Assembly (NCBI GenBank): GCA_945915065.1
Contig: CAMEER010000011.1
Coordinates: 1-38,445, forward strand
From: an uncultured Clostridia bacterium
GTDB lineage: Bacteria; Bacillota; Clostridia; Oscillospirales; Oscillospiraceae
Length of the DNA stretch: 38,445 bases
Direction of reading: 5' to 3'
In this document: positions 16,088 to 23,903 of the stretch, piece after piece
Layout of the letters: each line of letters opens with the position of its first letter
Position numbering within the stretch: the first letter of the stretch is position 1
The notes under the pieces: generated by a model
Seen by the model: the letters and a program-made list of their open reading frames with translations, nothing else
Databases searched by the model: none
Told to the model about the DNA's origin: nothing
Translations under genes and position numbers: made by a program

Positions 16088-17473
16088 ATGACACATCCCA
16101 CTGAGGATATCCGGCATTTTCTACATCCCGGCGTCCGTGTCCATATGGCAGGTATCGGCGGCGTGTCCATGTGCGCGCTGGCGGAGGTGCTCAAGGGCAT
16201 GGGGCTGACGGTACAGGGCTCCGATATGACCGACAGCGACACGGTGAAGCATCTGCGCAGTGTGGGGATCCCCGTGGCCATCGGCCACAGCGCCGAGAAT
16301 CTGCAGAACTGCGATCTGGTGATCCGCACCGCTGCCATTCACGACAGCAATCCCGAGATCGCCGGGGCCGTTGCCCGGGGGATCCCGGTCTATGAGCGGG
16401 CCCAGGGCTGGGGCGCCATCATGCAGGCGTACCGCAACGCCCTGTGCGTCTCCGGCACCCACGGAAAGACCACCACCACCTCCATGGCCACCCATATTTT
16501 TATGGCGGCGCAAAAGGATCCCACGGTCATGATCGGCGGAACCCTGCCCCTGCTGGGCAAGGGCTACCGGGTGGGCAAAGGCGACACCATTATTCTGGAA
16601 AGCTGCGAATACTGCAATTCCTTCCTGAATTTCTTCCCCACCGTGGCGGTGATTTTGAACGTGGCGGCGGATCACCTGGACTTTTTCCGTGATCTGGGGG
16701 AGATCGAGCACTCCTTCCGCCAATTCGCCTGCCTGACGCCCGAGGACGGCTTTGTGATCGCCAACGGCGATGACGGCGGCGCGCGGGAGGCGCTGGCGGA
16801 TCTGGGCCGCAAGGTACACTGGTTCAGTGTGAAGGACCGGAACGCCGACGTGTACGCCGACAACGTGGCGTTTTTCGACGGCTTCCCCTGCTTCGATGTG
16901 GTGGCGGAGGGCAAGCCCTACGCACATGTGGAGCTGCACGTTCCCGGCAGACACAACATTTCCAATGCGCTGGCCGCCGCGGCGGCGGCCTATGTGCTGG
17001 GCATCGACGGCCGGGCGGTGGCGGAGGGCCTTGCCACCTTCGGCGGCGCGGAGCGGCGCTTCCAGTACAAGGGCCGGTGCAACGGCGCCCAGGTGTACGA
17101 CGACTACGCCCATCATCCCGACGAGCTGCACGCCCTGCTGGAGATGGCCCGGTCCCTGCCGCATCAGCGGCTGATCTGCGCCTTCCAGCCCCATACCTAC
17201 ACCCGCACCAAGGCGCTGTTTGATGATTTTGTCCGGGAGCTGCAAACAGTGGATGTGGCGGTGCTGGCGGAGATCTACGCGGCCCGTGAGACCAACGAGG
17301 TGGGGGTGTCCTCCCGTGATCTGTGCGCAAGGATCCCCGGCAGCGTCTACTGCGCCACGCTGCGTGAAACGGCGCAGGCCCTGCGTGACATCGCCGGGCC
17401 CGGCGATCTGGTACTGACGGTAGGCGCCGGCGATATCTACCGTGTGGGCGACATGCTGGTGGGGAAGGAGTGA
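16088..17473 (+). CDS. murC: UDP-N-acetylmuramate--L-alanine ligase MurC
   Basis: A 461-residue cytoplasmic ligase that adds L-alanine to UDP-MurNAc with ATP. The N-terminal Rossmann motif is HMAGIGGVSMCALAEVL, the ATP P-loop is SGTHGKTTTTS around residue 120, and the C-terminal domain has DDYAHHPDEL. The ATG at 16088 follows ggagg; the frame is open further upstream, but that part holds the promoter. It is not in a dcw cluster, which is common in Firmicutes. The YbaK-type gene starts 3 bp after it. Confidence 0.96.
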   Translation: MTHPTEDIRHFLHPGVRVHMAGIGGVSMCALAEVLKGMGLTVQGSDMTDSDTVKHLRSVGIPVAIGHSAENLQNCDLVIRTAAIHDSNPEIAGAVARGIPVYERAQGWGAIMQAYRNALCVSGTHGKTTTTSMATHIFMAAQKDPTVMIGGTLPLLGKGYRVGKGDTIILESCEYCNSFLNFFPTVAVILNVAADHLDFFRDLGEIEHSFRQFACLTPEDGFVIANGDDGGAREALADLGRKVHWFSVKDRNADVYADNVAFFDGFPCFDVVAEGKPYAHVELHVPGRHNISNALAAAAAAYVLGIDGRAVAEGLATFGGAERRFQYKGRCNGAQVYDDYAHHPDELHALLEMARSLPHQRLICAFQPHTYTRTKALFDDFVRELQTVDVAVLAEIYAARETNEVGVSSRDLCARIPGSVYCATLRETAQALRDIAGPGDLVLTVGAGDIYRVGDMLVGKE

Positions 17474-17476
17474 GCC

Positions 17477-18013
17477 ATGGCTGCGCTGCAAGTCTGTACC
17501 GGCGCTCCGGCGGAGCGCCGCAGCGAGGTGGAGGAACGGGTCTACGAATGTCTGGCACGGCTGGAGATCCCCTTTACCCGGGTGGATCATGAAGCGGCCT
17601 TTACCATGGAGGATTGCGCCGCCATCAGCGACGCGCTGGAGGTGCATATCTGCAAGAACCTGCTGCTGACGCCCCGGAACCGCAGCGCTTTTTACCTGCT
17701 GTGTATGCCGGCGGATAAGCCGTTTTCCACCAAGGATTTCTCCAAACTGATGGGCTCCTCCCGGCTCAGCTTTGCCGCCGAGGAGGATCTGGAGCGGCTG
17801 CTAGGCTGTCATGCCGGCTCGGCGTCTATCCTGGGCCTGATGAACGACGTCGATCATCAGGTGACGCTGGCCATGGACCGCACCGTGGCGGAGGCGGAGT
17901 GGTTCGGCTGCCATCCCTGCCGGAATACCTCGTCCCTGCGGCTGAAAACGGCGGATGTGCTGCATAAGTTCCTGCCCGACACGGGACACGAACCGGTTAT
18001 TGTGGATTTATAA
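17477..18013 (+). CDS. YbaK/ProX-type aminoacyl-tRNA deacylase
   Basis: A 178-residue single-domain protein of the YbaK/EbsC/ProX family, which hydrolyses mischarged tRNA in trans. The length and the segments HICKNLLLTPRNRSAFYLLC (with the conserved lysine), ADKPFSTKDFSKLMGSSRLS and GCHAGSASILGLMNDVDHQV resemble ProXp-ala, which removes Ala from tRNA-Pro. It is cotranscribed with murC, with 3 bp between genes and ggaaggag inside the end of murC. A link between alanine consumption by MurC and correction of Ala-tRNA is intriguing but unproven. Confidence 0.85.
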   Translation: MAALQVCTGAPAERRSEVEERVYECLARLEIPFTRVDHEAAFTMEDCAAISDALEVHICKNLLLTPRNRSAFYLLCMPADKPFSTKDFSKLMGSSRLSFAAEEDLERLLGCHAGSASILGLMNDVDHQVTLAMDRTVAEAEWFGCHPCRNTSSLRLKTADVLHKFLPDTGHEPVIVDL

Positions 18014-18030
18014 GGAAAAATAGCATAATG

Positions 18031-18057
18031 AAAACGCCGGCGCTAAGCCGGCGTTTT
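18031..18057. terminator. Bidirectional terminator between the YbaK gene and trkH
   Basis: aaaacgccggc (18031-18041) and gccggcgtttt (18047-18057) around gctaa. Confidence 0.88.
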
Positions 18058-18064
18058 ATGTTTA

Positions 18065-19510
18065 TCATTTATTCCGCCAGGTGGAGGGGCTGAGCAGCAC
18101 CAGCAGGGGCATCAGCTCCAGACGTCCCATCAGCATGATGAGAGACAGCACCAGCTTGGTGAAAGGAGACAGGGGCGAAAAGTTCGCCGTGGGGCCGAGG
18201 GCTCCCAGAGAGGGGCCTACATTGCTGATACAGGTCAGGGTCGTCACAAAAGACTCCGTAAAGTCCAATACATCCAGCGATACCACCAGTGTGCCGGCCA
18301 TCAGGATCAGCAGATATGCCGTCTGGAAAGCCTGTGCCGAGGTAATGGCCCGTTCGTCTACCGGCTGGCCGTCGATGGTGATCACGGAGACGCGGTTGGG
18401 ATGGAGGATGCGGTTCAGCTCCCGCCGAAGCCCCTTGACCAGCAGCACCATGCGGCTGATCTTCATGCCGCCGGCGGTGGAACCGGCACAGGAGCCGATA
18501 TACATCAGACCCACCAGAATGCAGCGGCTGAACGTGGGCCACAGGGCGAAATCCTTTGTGGCATAGCCGGTGGTGCTGATGATCGTGGCGGCCTGGAAGG
18601 AGGCGTCCGTAACGGATTCATACCATCCCTGACCGAGTTCAATGTGCAGATTGACGCAGATCAGGACAATACTGGCGGCCAGAATACCCAGATACCAGCG
18701 CAGCTCCTCGCTGCGGAAGGCGGTCCGGAAATTACCGCAGATCATGGCGTACAGCAGGGAGAAATTGATGCCGGCCAGTACCGTGAAAACAAACACCACC
18801 CAGGTGATGGCATCGGAGCCATAAGCGGCAATGGAGCCGTTGCGAACGGAGAAACCGCCGGTGGCGATGGTGGTAAAGGAGTGGTTCACCGCGTCGAACC
18901 AGGACATGCCGGCGATACGCAGGGCAACGGCCTCTGCCGCCGTCAGCGCCACATAGATGGCATAGAGTATCTTGGCGGTGCCGCCCACACGGGGTACCAG
19001 CTTGGACTTGATGGGGCCGGGGCTTTCGGCCTTCATCAGATAGCCTGCGCCGTCGCCCAGACGGGGCATCAAGGCCAGAAACAGCACCAGCACGCCCATG
19101 CCGCCCATCCACTGGGTCTCGCTGCGCCAGAACAGGATGCTGGGCGGCAGATGCTCCACAGCGGTCAGAATGGAAGCGCCGGTAGTGGTCAGGCCCGAAG
19201 CCGTTTCAAACAGGGCGTCCACATAGGAGGGGATAGCGCCGGAGAAGGTATAGGGCAGAGCGCCGAATATGGTCAGCATCACCCAGCTCAGGGCCACAGC
19301 GGCATAGCCGTCACGACCCTGCATCCGGTGGCGCTTCATCTTCAGCAGCTGGGCGGCGCCGCCCAGCAGCGCGCAGATGATGATCGTTGCGACAAAGACC
19401 TTGCTGCATCCGTCGCCGTAGTATATGCTCAGCAGCAGCGGCAGCAGAAGAAAACCGGCCTCCACCCACAGCACATAGCCTACGGTACGGGTGATCAATC
19501 GAATGTTCAT
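18065..19510 (-). CDS. trkH: TrkH/KtrB family potassium uptake protein
   Basis: A 481-residue membrane channel subunit for K+ uptake. The four P-loop filters are visible: TASGLTTTGASILT, TTIATGGFSVRN, ISTTGYATKDFAL and ISNVGPSLGALG. The SCAGSTAGGMKI segment after filter three is also conserved. A longer frame starts at 19546, but ATG 19510 (MNIRLITRTVGYVLW) is preceded by agaggt. The cytoplasmic NAD-binding partner TrkA/KtrA is not in the window. Confidence 0.93.
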   Translation of the reverse strand: MNIRLITRTVGYVLWVEAGFLLLPLLLSIYYGDGCSKVFVATIIICALLGGAAQLLKMKRHRMQGRDGYAAVALSWVMLTIFGALPYTFSGAIPSYVDALFETASGLTTTGASILTAVEHLPPSILFWRSETQWMGGMGVLVLFLALMPRLGDGAGYLMKAESPGPIKSKLVPRVGGTAKILYAIYVALTAAEAVALRIAGMSWFDAVNHSFTTIATGGFSVRNGSIAAYGSDAITWVVFVFTVLAGINFSLLYAMICGNFRTAFRSEELRWYLGILAASIVLICVNLHIELGQGWYESVTDASFQAATIISTTGYATKDFALWPTFSRCILVGLMYIGSCAGSTAGGMKISRMVLLVKGLRRELNRILHPNRVSVITIDGQPVDERAITSAQAFQTAYLLILMAGTLVVSLDVLDFTESFVTTLTCISNVGPSLGALGPTANFSPLSPFTKLVLSLIMLMGRLELMPLLVLLSPSTWRNK

Positions 19511-19554
19511 GAAAAAAATACCTCTTTCAGCGTAACGGACAGACAATTATTGTT

Positions 19555-19584
19555 ATTATAGTCCCGGCGGCGCAGTACTGTCAA
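19555..19584 (-). promoter_or_regulatory. trkH promoter
   Basis: On the minus strand, perfect TTGACA (19579-19584) and perfect TATAAT (19555-19560) with an 18-bp spacer. Confidence 0.75.
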
Positions 19585-19666
19585 GCGCAACACCCCCTTT
19601 CCGATGTTAAGACTGGGCGGAAACCATAAAACTTTTGAAAAAGCCGGGGAAAATGAAACGCCGATA

Positions 19667-19694
19667 TTGCTTTTACAAAAAAATATGCTATACT
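19667..19694 (+). promoter_or_regulatory. Candidate murA promoter
   Basis: TTGCTT (19667-19672), 16 bp, TATACT (19689-19694). It would leave an untranslated leader of about 140 nt before murA. Confidence 0.5.
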
Positions 19695-19699
19695 TATCA

Positions 19700-19843
19700 T
19701 GTAGCGATGCGTTTATCTTTCTACACTATATGGTGTATGAAGTTTTCTGCCGTGGGTATGATAAGCGTTGGACAGAGTTTCCGGCGACGATCTTCCATCG
19801 CTGCCCGCGGCTTTGTGATCAGTCGGAAGAGAGGGTGCAAATT
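19700..19843 (+). other. Long leader of murA
   Basis: About 140 nt between the candidate promoter and the TTG start. The frame is open in phase with murA, but the encoded residues do not look like MurA. A small hairpin, tacac/gtgta, and an imperfect stem, ggcgacgat with atcgctgcc, can be drawn. No riboswitch family that I know fits. Confidence 0.35.
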
Positions 19844-21139
19844 TTGAATAAGTATATTGTGAACGGTGGCCACGCCCTGTATGGCGAGGTGACCGTCAGC
19901 GGTGCGAAAAACGCGGCGGTAGCGATCATTCCCGCTGCTTTGATGGTAGATGGCGTATGCCGGATCGAAAACATTCCCCAGATCAGTGACGTGACGCTGT
20001 TTTTCTCCATTCTGGATGAACTGGGCGTTAAGGTGCGTGTGCTGAACCGCCATGCGGTGGAACTGGATTGCCATGTTGTTCGCTCCACCTGCCCCAGCTA
20101 TGAACTGGCGCGGCGCATCCGGGCCAGCTATTACCTGCTGGGCGCGCTGTTGGGCCGTTTTGGCGAGGCTACGGTGGCTATGCCCGGCGGCTGCGATTTC
20201 GGTGTGCGGCCCATCGACCAGCATATCAAGGGCTTTACCGCCATGGGCGCCGAGGTGTCCGTGGAGGGGGGCTATATCAATGCCAGGGCCAAAAACGGCC
20301 ATCTGCACGGCGCCAATATCTATCTGGATGTGGTGTCTGTGGGCGCCACCATGAACATCATGATGGCGGCGGCGCTGGCGGAAGGCACTACCATTATTGA
20401 AAATGCTGCCCGTGAGCCGCATATCGTGGATCTGGCCAACTTCCTCAACTCCATGGGCGCGGACATCAAGGGAGCGGGTACGGATTCCATCAAGATCCGC
20501 GGCGTGAAGAAGCTCAACGGCGGCAGCTATGCCATCATTCCCGACCAGATCGAGGCGGGCACCTATATGGCGGCGGTGGCGGCCACGGGCGGAGAGCTGC
20601 TGATCCGCAACGTGATCCCCAAGCATATGGACTGCATCAGCGCCAAGCTGATGGAGATGGGCGTGGAGATCGAGGAGAACGGCGACGAGATGCTGGTGCG
20701 GCGTACCGGCCGCCTGCAGCGCACCAATGTGAAAACCATGCCCTATCCCGGCTTCCCCACCGACATGCAGCCTCAGATCGCGTCGGTGCTGGCGCTGGCT
20801 GACGGTACCAGCCTGATCACCGAGAGCGTGTGGAACAACCGCTTCAAATATGTGGACGAACTCAAGCGTCTCGGCGCCCGTATCCAGGTGGACGGCAAGG
20901 TGGCCGTGCTGGAGGGCGTGGATCACTTTACCGGTGCACCGGTACAGGCGCCCGACCTGCGGGCCGGCGCGGCGCTGGTGATCGCGGCGCTGGCGGCACA
21001 CGGCACCACCGAGATCAGCCATGTGCAGTATATCGAGCGGGGCTATGAGGACATCGTGAGTAAGCTGCGGGCTGTGGGTGCGGATATTGCCATGGTGGAC
21101 GAACCGGAAACCGAGAAGGAAGAGGCCCGCATCGGGTAA
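19844..21139 (+). CDS. murA: UDP-N-acetylglucosamine 1-carboxyvinyltransferase MurA (TTG start)
   Basis: A 431-residue enzyme for the first committed step of peptidoglycan synthesis, transferring enolpyruvate from PEP to UDP-GlcNAc. With the TTG start at 19844 the product begins MNKYIVNGGHALYGEVTVSG and the catalytic pair falls at K22/N23 (SGAKNAA), as in other MurA proteins. The fosfomycin-target cysteine is C117 in MPGGCDFGVRP. The Arg/Asp blocks near GFPTDMQPQI are also present. The length is normal. An agaggg-like SD precedes the TTG. A TTG codon after a long leader hints at translational damping. rlmH follows after a weak hairpin. Confidence 0.95.
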   Translation: MNKYIVNGGHALYGEVTVSGAKNAAVAIIPAALMVDGVCRIENIPQISDVTLFFSILDELGVKVRVLNRHAVELDCHVVRSTCPSYELARRIRASYYLLGALLGRFGEATVAMPGGCDFGVRPIDQHIKGFTAMGAEVSVEGGYINARAKNGHLHGANIYLDVVSVGATMNIMMAAALAEGTTIIENAAREPHIVDLANFLNSMGADIKGAGTDSIKIRGVKKLNGGSYAIIPDQIEAGTYMAAVAATGGELLIRNVIPKHMDCISAKLMEMGVEIEENGDEMLVRRTGRLQRTNVKTMPYPGFPTDMQPQIASVLALADGTSLITESVWNNRFKYVDELKRLGARIQVDGKVAVLEGVDHFTGAPVQAPDLRAGAALVIAALAAHGTTEISHVQYIERGYEDIVSKLRAVGADIAMVDEPETEKEEARIG

Positions 21140-21151
21140 CAGCTTTATATT

Positions 21152-21193
21152 CAGCGTCTGCCCGGCGATACCGGCGGGCGCTGATTCCTTTTT
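21152..21193 (+). terminator. Weak terminator or attenuator after murA
   Basis: An interrupted stem, cagc and gcccg with cgggc and gctg, encloses a gcgataccgg loop and is followed by cctttttg. Bulges make it weaker than the other terminators here, so read-through into rlmH is likely. Confidence 0.5.
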
Positions 21194-21211
21194 GATGAGA
21201 GAGGTGGATAC

Positions 21212-21688
21212 ATGCAGCGCATCACCGTGCTGTGCGTGGGCAAGCTGAAGGAAAAGTTCTATGCCGCCGCGGCGGCGGAGTACATCAAACGGCTGGGCCG
21301 TTACTGTAAGCTGGAGGTGCTGGAGCTGCCGGAGGTCCGGCTGCCGGAGGATCCTTCCCCGGCGGAGATACAAAAGGCGCTTTCTGCCGAGGCCGACGTT
21401 ATTCGTCCGAAGCTGGACGGGGCGGTGGTGGCCCTGTGCATCGAGGGACAGATGTGCTCCAGCGAGGCGCTGTCGAAAAAGCTGGCGGCTTTCGCGCTGG
21501 AAGGCAAGAGCCGGGTGACATTTCTCATCGGCGGCAGCTACGGGCTGGATGAGACCTTGAAAAAACAGGCGGATTGGCGGCTGAGCATGTCGCCCATGAC
21601 CTTTCCGCACCATCTGGCACGGGTGATGCTGCTGGAGCAGATTTACCGTGCGTGTCAGATCGCGGAGGGCACCCGCTATCACAAATAG
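21212..21688 (+). CDS. rlmH: 23S rRNA (pseudouridine1915-N3)-methyltransferase RlmH
   Basis: A 158-residue SPOUT methyltransferase acting on helix 69 of 23S rRNA in the assembled ribosome. The start ITVLCVGKLKEKFY, the SAM-binding knot FLIGGSYGLDE and the C-terminal MTFPHHLARVMLLEQIYRAC are diagnostic. The length is the family norm. gagaggtgg lies upstream. It is followed 14 bp later by the DUF2007 gene, so it is part of a small operon with that gene and the phospho-sugar mutase. Confidence 0.96.
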   Translation: MQRITVLCVGKLKEKFYAAAAAEYIKRLGRYCKLEVLELPEVRLPEDPSPAEIQKALSAEADVIRPKLDGAVVALCIEGQMCSSEALSKKLAAFALEGKSRVTFLIGGSYGLDETLKKQADWRLSMSPMTFPHHLARVMLLEQIYRACQIAEGTRYHK

Positions 21689-21702
21689 GAGGAAGGACGC
21701 AG

Positions 21703-22035
21703 ATGGATAAGAGCTTTTGGAAATTCGGCAAGTCCCATCAAACAGAGCCGGACTGGCCGCTGGAGGAAAGCGGCGAAAAGGTGAAGGCCGTGCTGCTGAA
21801 GGAGACCTTCGACTCCCCGGCGGAGTCCGACATGGTGATCTCCATGCTGGCGGCCTATGGTATTCCCTGCTTCAAATACTATGACAAGGACGGCGGCGCC
21901 GGAAAGGTCATCAACGGGTTCTCCGGCTACGGCGCGTCGCTGTATGTACCCCAGACCATGCTGGAAGAGGCCAACAATATTCTGAACGCGGAAGTCACGG
22001 AGGAGGACGAGAACGATGCGGGATTACATGCGTGA
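21703..22035 (+). CDS. DUF2007-like small protein
   Basis: A 110-residue protein. The core, VKAVLLKETFDSPAESDMVI, then MLAAYGIPCFKYYDK and YVPQTMLEEANNIL, fits the DUF2007 'putative signal transducing' fold, a small PII-like ferredoxin fold of unknown role. ATG 21703 follows aggaggaag; longer frames upstream overlap rlmH and are not supported. Its 3' end overlaps the mutase gene by 20 bp, so the two are translationally linked. Confidence 0.75.
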   Translation: MDKSFWKFGKSHQTEPDWPLEESGEKVKAVLLKETFDSPAESDMVISMLAAYGIPCFKYYDKDGGAGKVINGFSGYGASLYVPQTMLEEANNILNAEVTEEDENDAGLHA

Positions 22036-23746
22036 ATACGAAAAGTGGCTGCACAGCGGCGCACTGACGGCTAATGAGGTAAAGGAACTGGAAGCCATCG
22101 CCGGAGATGAAAAGGAGATCGAGAGCCGGTTTTACGGTCCTCTGGAGTTCGGCACCGCCGGACTGCGGGGCACCATGAAGGTGGGGCTGCACCAGATGAA
22201 CGTGTACGTCATCCGCTGGGCCACCCAGGGTTTTGCCAATGTCATCTGCGCTGAGGGCGAGGAGGCGAAGCGGCGCGGCGTGGCCATCTGCATGGACTGC
22301 CGCCACCATTCCATGGAATTTGCCTGCGCCGCCGCGGAGGTATGCGCCGCCAACGGCATCCATGTGCGGATCTTCGAGTCCCTGCGGCCCACGCCGGAGC
22401 TGAGCTTTGCCGTGCGGGAGTATGGCTGTCAGGCGGGCATCAACGTCACCGCCAGCCACAACCCCAAGGAGTATAACGGCTACAAGGTCTATTGGGAGGA
22501 CGGCGCGCAGTTGCCGCCCCACCATGCCGCCGCCATCGCCGCGGAGCTGGAGAAGATCGACATTTTTACCGGTGTCAAGCGTATGGACTTTGACGAAGCG
22601 GTACAGGCGGGTCTCATTGAGACACTGGGCGACGAGACGGACCGGAAGTTCATGCGCCATGTGATGGATATGGTCAACGACTACGATTCCGTGGAAAAGG
22701 TGGCGGATACGTTTCAGGTGGTGTATACCCCCTTCCACGGCTGCGGCCACAAGCTGGTGCCGGAGGCATTGACCCGTCTGGGCATCAAGCACCTGCACTG
22801 CGTGCCGGAGCAGATGGTCATCGACGGGGACTTCCCCACGGTGGCGTCTCCCAACCCGGAGAATCCCGAGGGCTTCTATCTGGCGGTAGCGCTGGCCGAC
22901 AAGGTGAAGGCGGACTTCATCGTGGGCACCGACCCGGACAGCGACCGGGTGGGCATCATGGTGCGCGACAGGGAGGGTAAATTCCAGCCCGTCAGCGGCA
23001 ACCAGACCGGCGTGCTGCTGTCCGACTACCTGTACGGCGCCATGAAGCGCTCCGGCAGGATGCCGGAGAAGCCCGTGATGCTGAAAACCATCGTCACCAC
23101 GGAGATGGCCCGCAAGGTGGCCGAGGCTCACGGCGTCACCTGCTATGACACCTTCACCGGCTTCAAGTTTATGGCCGAGAAGAAGAACCAGCTGGAAGCG
23201 GCAGGCGAGGGCAAGGTGGTGTTCTCCTATGAGGAGAGCTACGGCTACATGCTGGGCGACTATGTCCGGGATAAGGACGCCGTCACCGCGTCGCTGCTGC
23301 TGACAGAGATGGCCGCGTGGTACGCCACACAGGGCATGACGCTGTACGACGCGCTGGATGTGCTGTATCAAAAGTACGGCTGGTACGGTGAAAAGACCCA
23401 CAATCTGGTGATGCCGGGTTTGGACGGTCTGGAAAAGATGGCGAACCTGATGAAGTCCCTGCGGGAGAATCCGCCTGCTGAAATCTCCGGTGTGGCTGTG
23501 GTGCGGCGCAAGGACTACGCCGACGGCAGCGTGGTGGACTGCGCCACCGGCGCGGTGTCCGCCATGGAACTGAAGGGCAGCAACGTGCTGCGCTATGAGC
23601 TGGCCGACGGCACCACCATTCTGGTGCGGCCCTCCGGTACCGAGCCGAAGATCAAGGTGTACGTCCTGACCATCGGCAAGGATGCGGCGGAGCGTGACGC
23701 CAATCTGGAGAAGTACGGCGAGTGGGCCGAAGCGCTGGCCCGGTAA
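22016..23746 (+). CDS. Phospho-sugar mutase (phosphoglucomutase/phosphomannomutase family)
   Basis: A 576-residue alpha-D-phosphohexomutase. All four family loops are present: the phosphoserine loop NVTASHNPKEYNGY, the Mg2+ loop GTDPDSDRVG, the sugar loop SYEESYGYMLGD and the phosphate loop RPSGTEPKIKVY. The length and the EES variant of the sugar loop (rather than GEESGH) fit the PGM/PMM-type mutase of Firmicutes (PgcA-like), which interconverts glucose 1- and 6-phosphate. ATG 22016 lies inside the previous gene behind ggagga. A strong terminator ends the operon. Confidence 0.93.
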   Translation: MRDYMREYEKWLHSGALTANEVKELEAIAGDEKEIESRFYGPLEFGTAGLRGTMKVGLHQMNVYVIRWATQGFANVICAEGEEAKRRGVAICMDCRHHSMEFACAAAEVCAANGIHVRIFESLRPTPELSFAVREYGCQAGINVTASHNPKEYNGYKVYWEDGAQLPPHHAAAIAAELEKIDIFTGVKRMDFDEAVQAGLIETLGDETDRKFMRHVMDMVNDYDSVEKVADTFQVVYTPFHGCGHKLVPEALTRLGIKHLHCVPEQMVIDGDFPTVASPNPENPEGFYLAVALADKVKADFIVGTDPDSDRVGIMVRDREGKFQPVSGNQTGVLLSDYLYGAMKRSGRMPEKPVMLKTIVTTEMARKVAEAHGVTCYDTFTGFKFMAEKKNQLEAAGEGKVVFSYEESYGYMLGDYVRDKDAVTASLLLTEMAAWYATQGMTLYDALDVLYQKYGWYGEKTHNLVMPGLDGLEKMANLMKSLRENPPAEISGVAVVRRKDYADGSVVDCATGAVSAMELKGSNVLRYELADGTTILVRPSGTEPKIKVYVLTIGKDAAERDANLEKYGEWAEALAR

Positions 23747-23772
23747 GTGCCGAGAGCAATATATGTAAAGAA

Positions 23773-23818
23773 CACCCCCTGATGTAGTTTCCCTACATCA
23801 GGGGGTGCTGCTGTTTTT
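23773..23818 (+). terminator. Terminator after the mutase gene
   Basis: A perfect 15-bp stem, caccccctgatgtag (23773-23787) with ctacatcagggggtg (23793-23807), then ctgctgttttt. Confidence 0.88.
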
Positions 23819-23903
23819 CTTCACAGGCCGGCTTTACGCAGCCTGTCTTCTCCGTACCAGCACACGGTCTGTAGGACAGACGGAGCGCAATATACTGCGC
23901 AGA

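Noticed and set aside
19700..19843. Possible purine-type riboswitch before murA (agttttctgcc resembles the purine J2/3 segment)
   Set aside because: The P1 pairing, the loop-loop elements and the conserved gactatg end are lacking.
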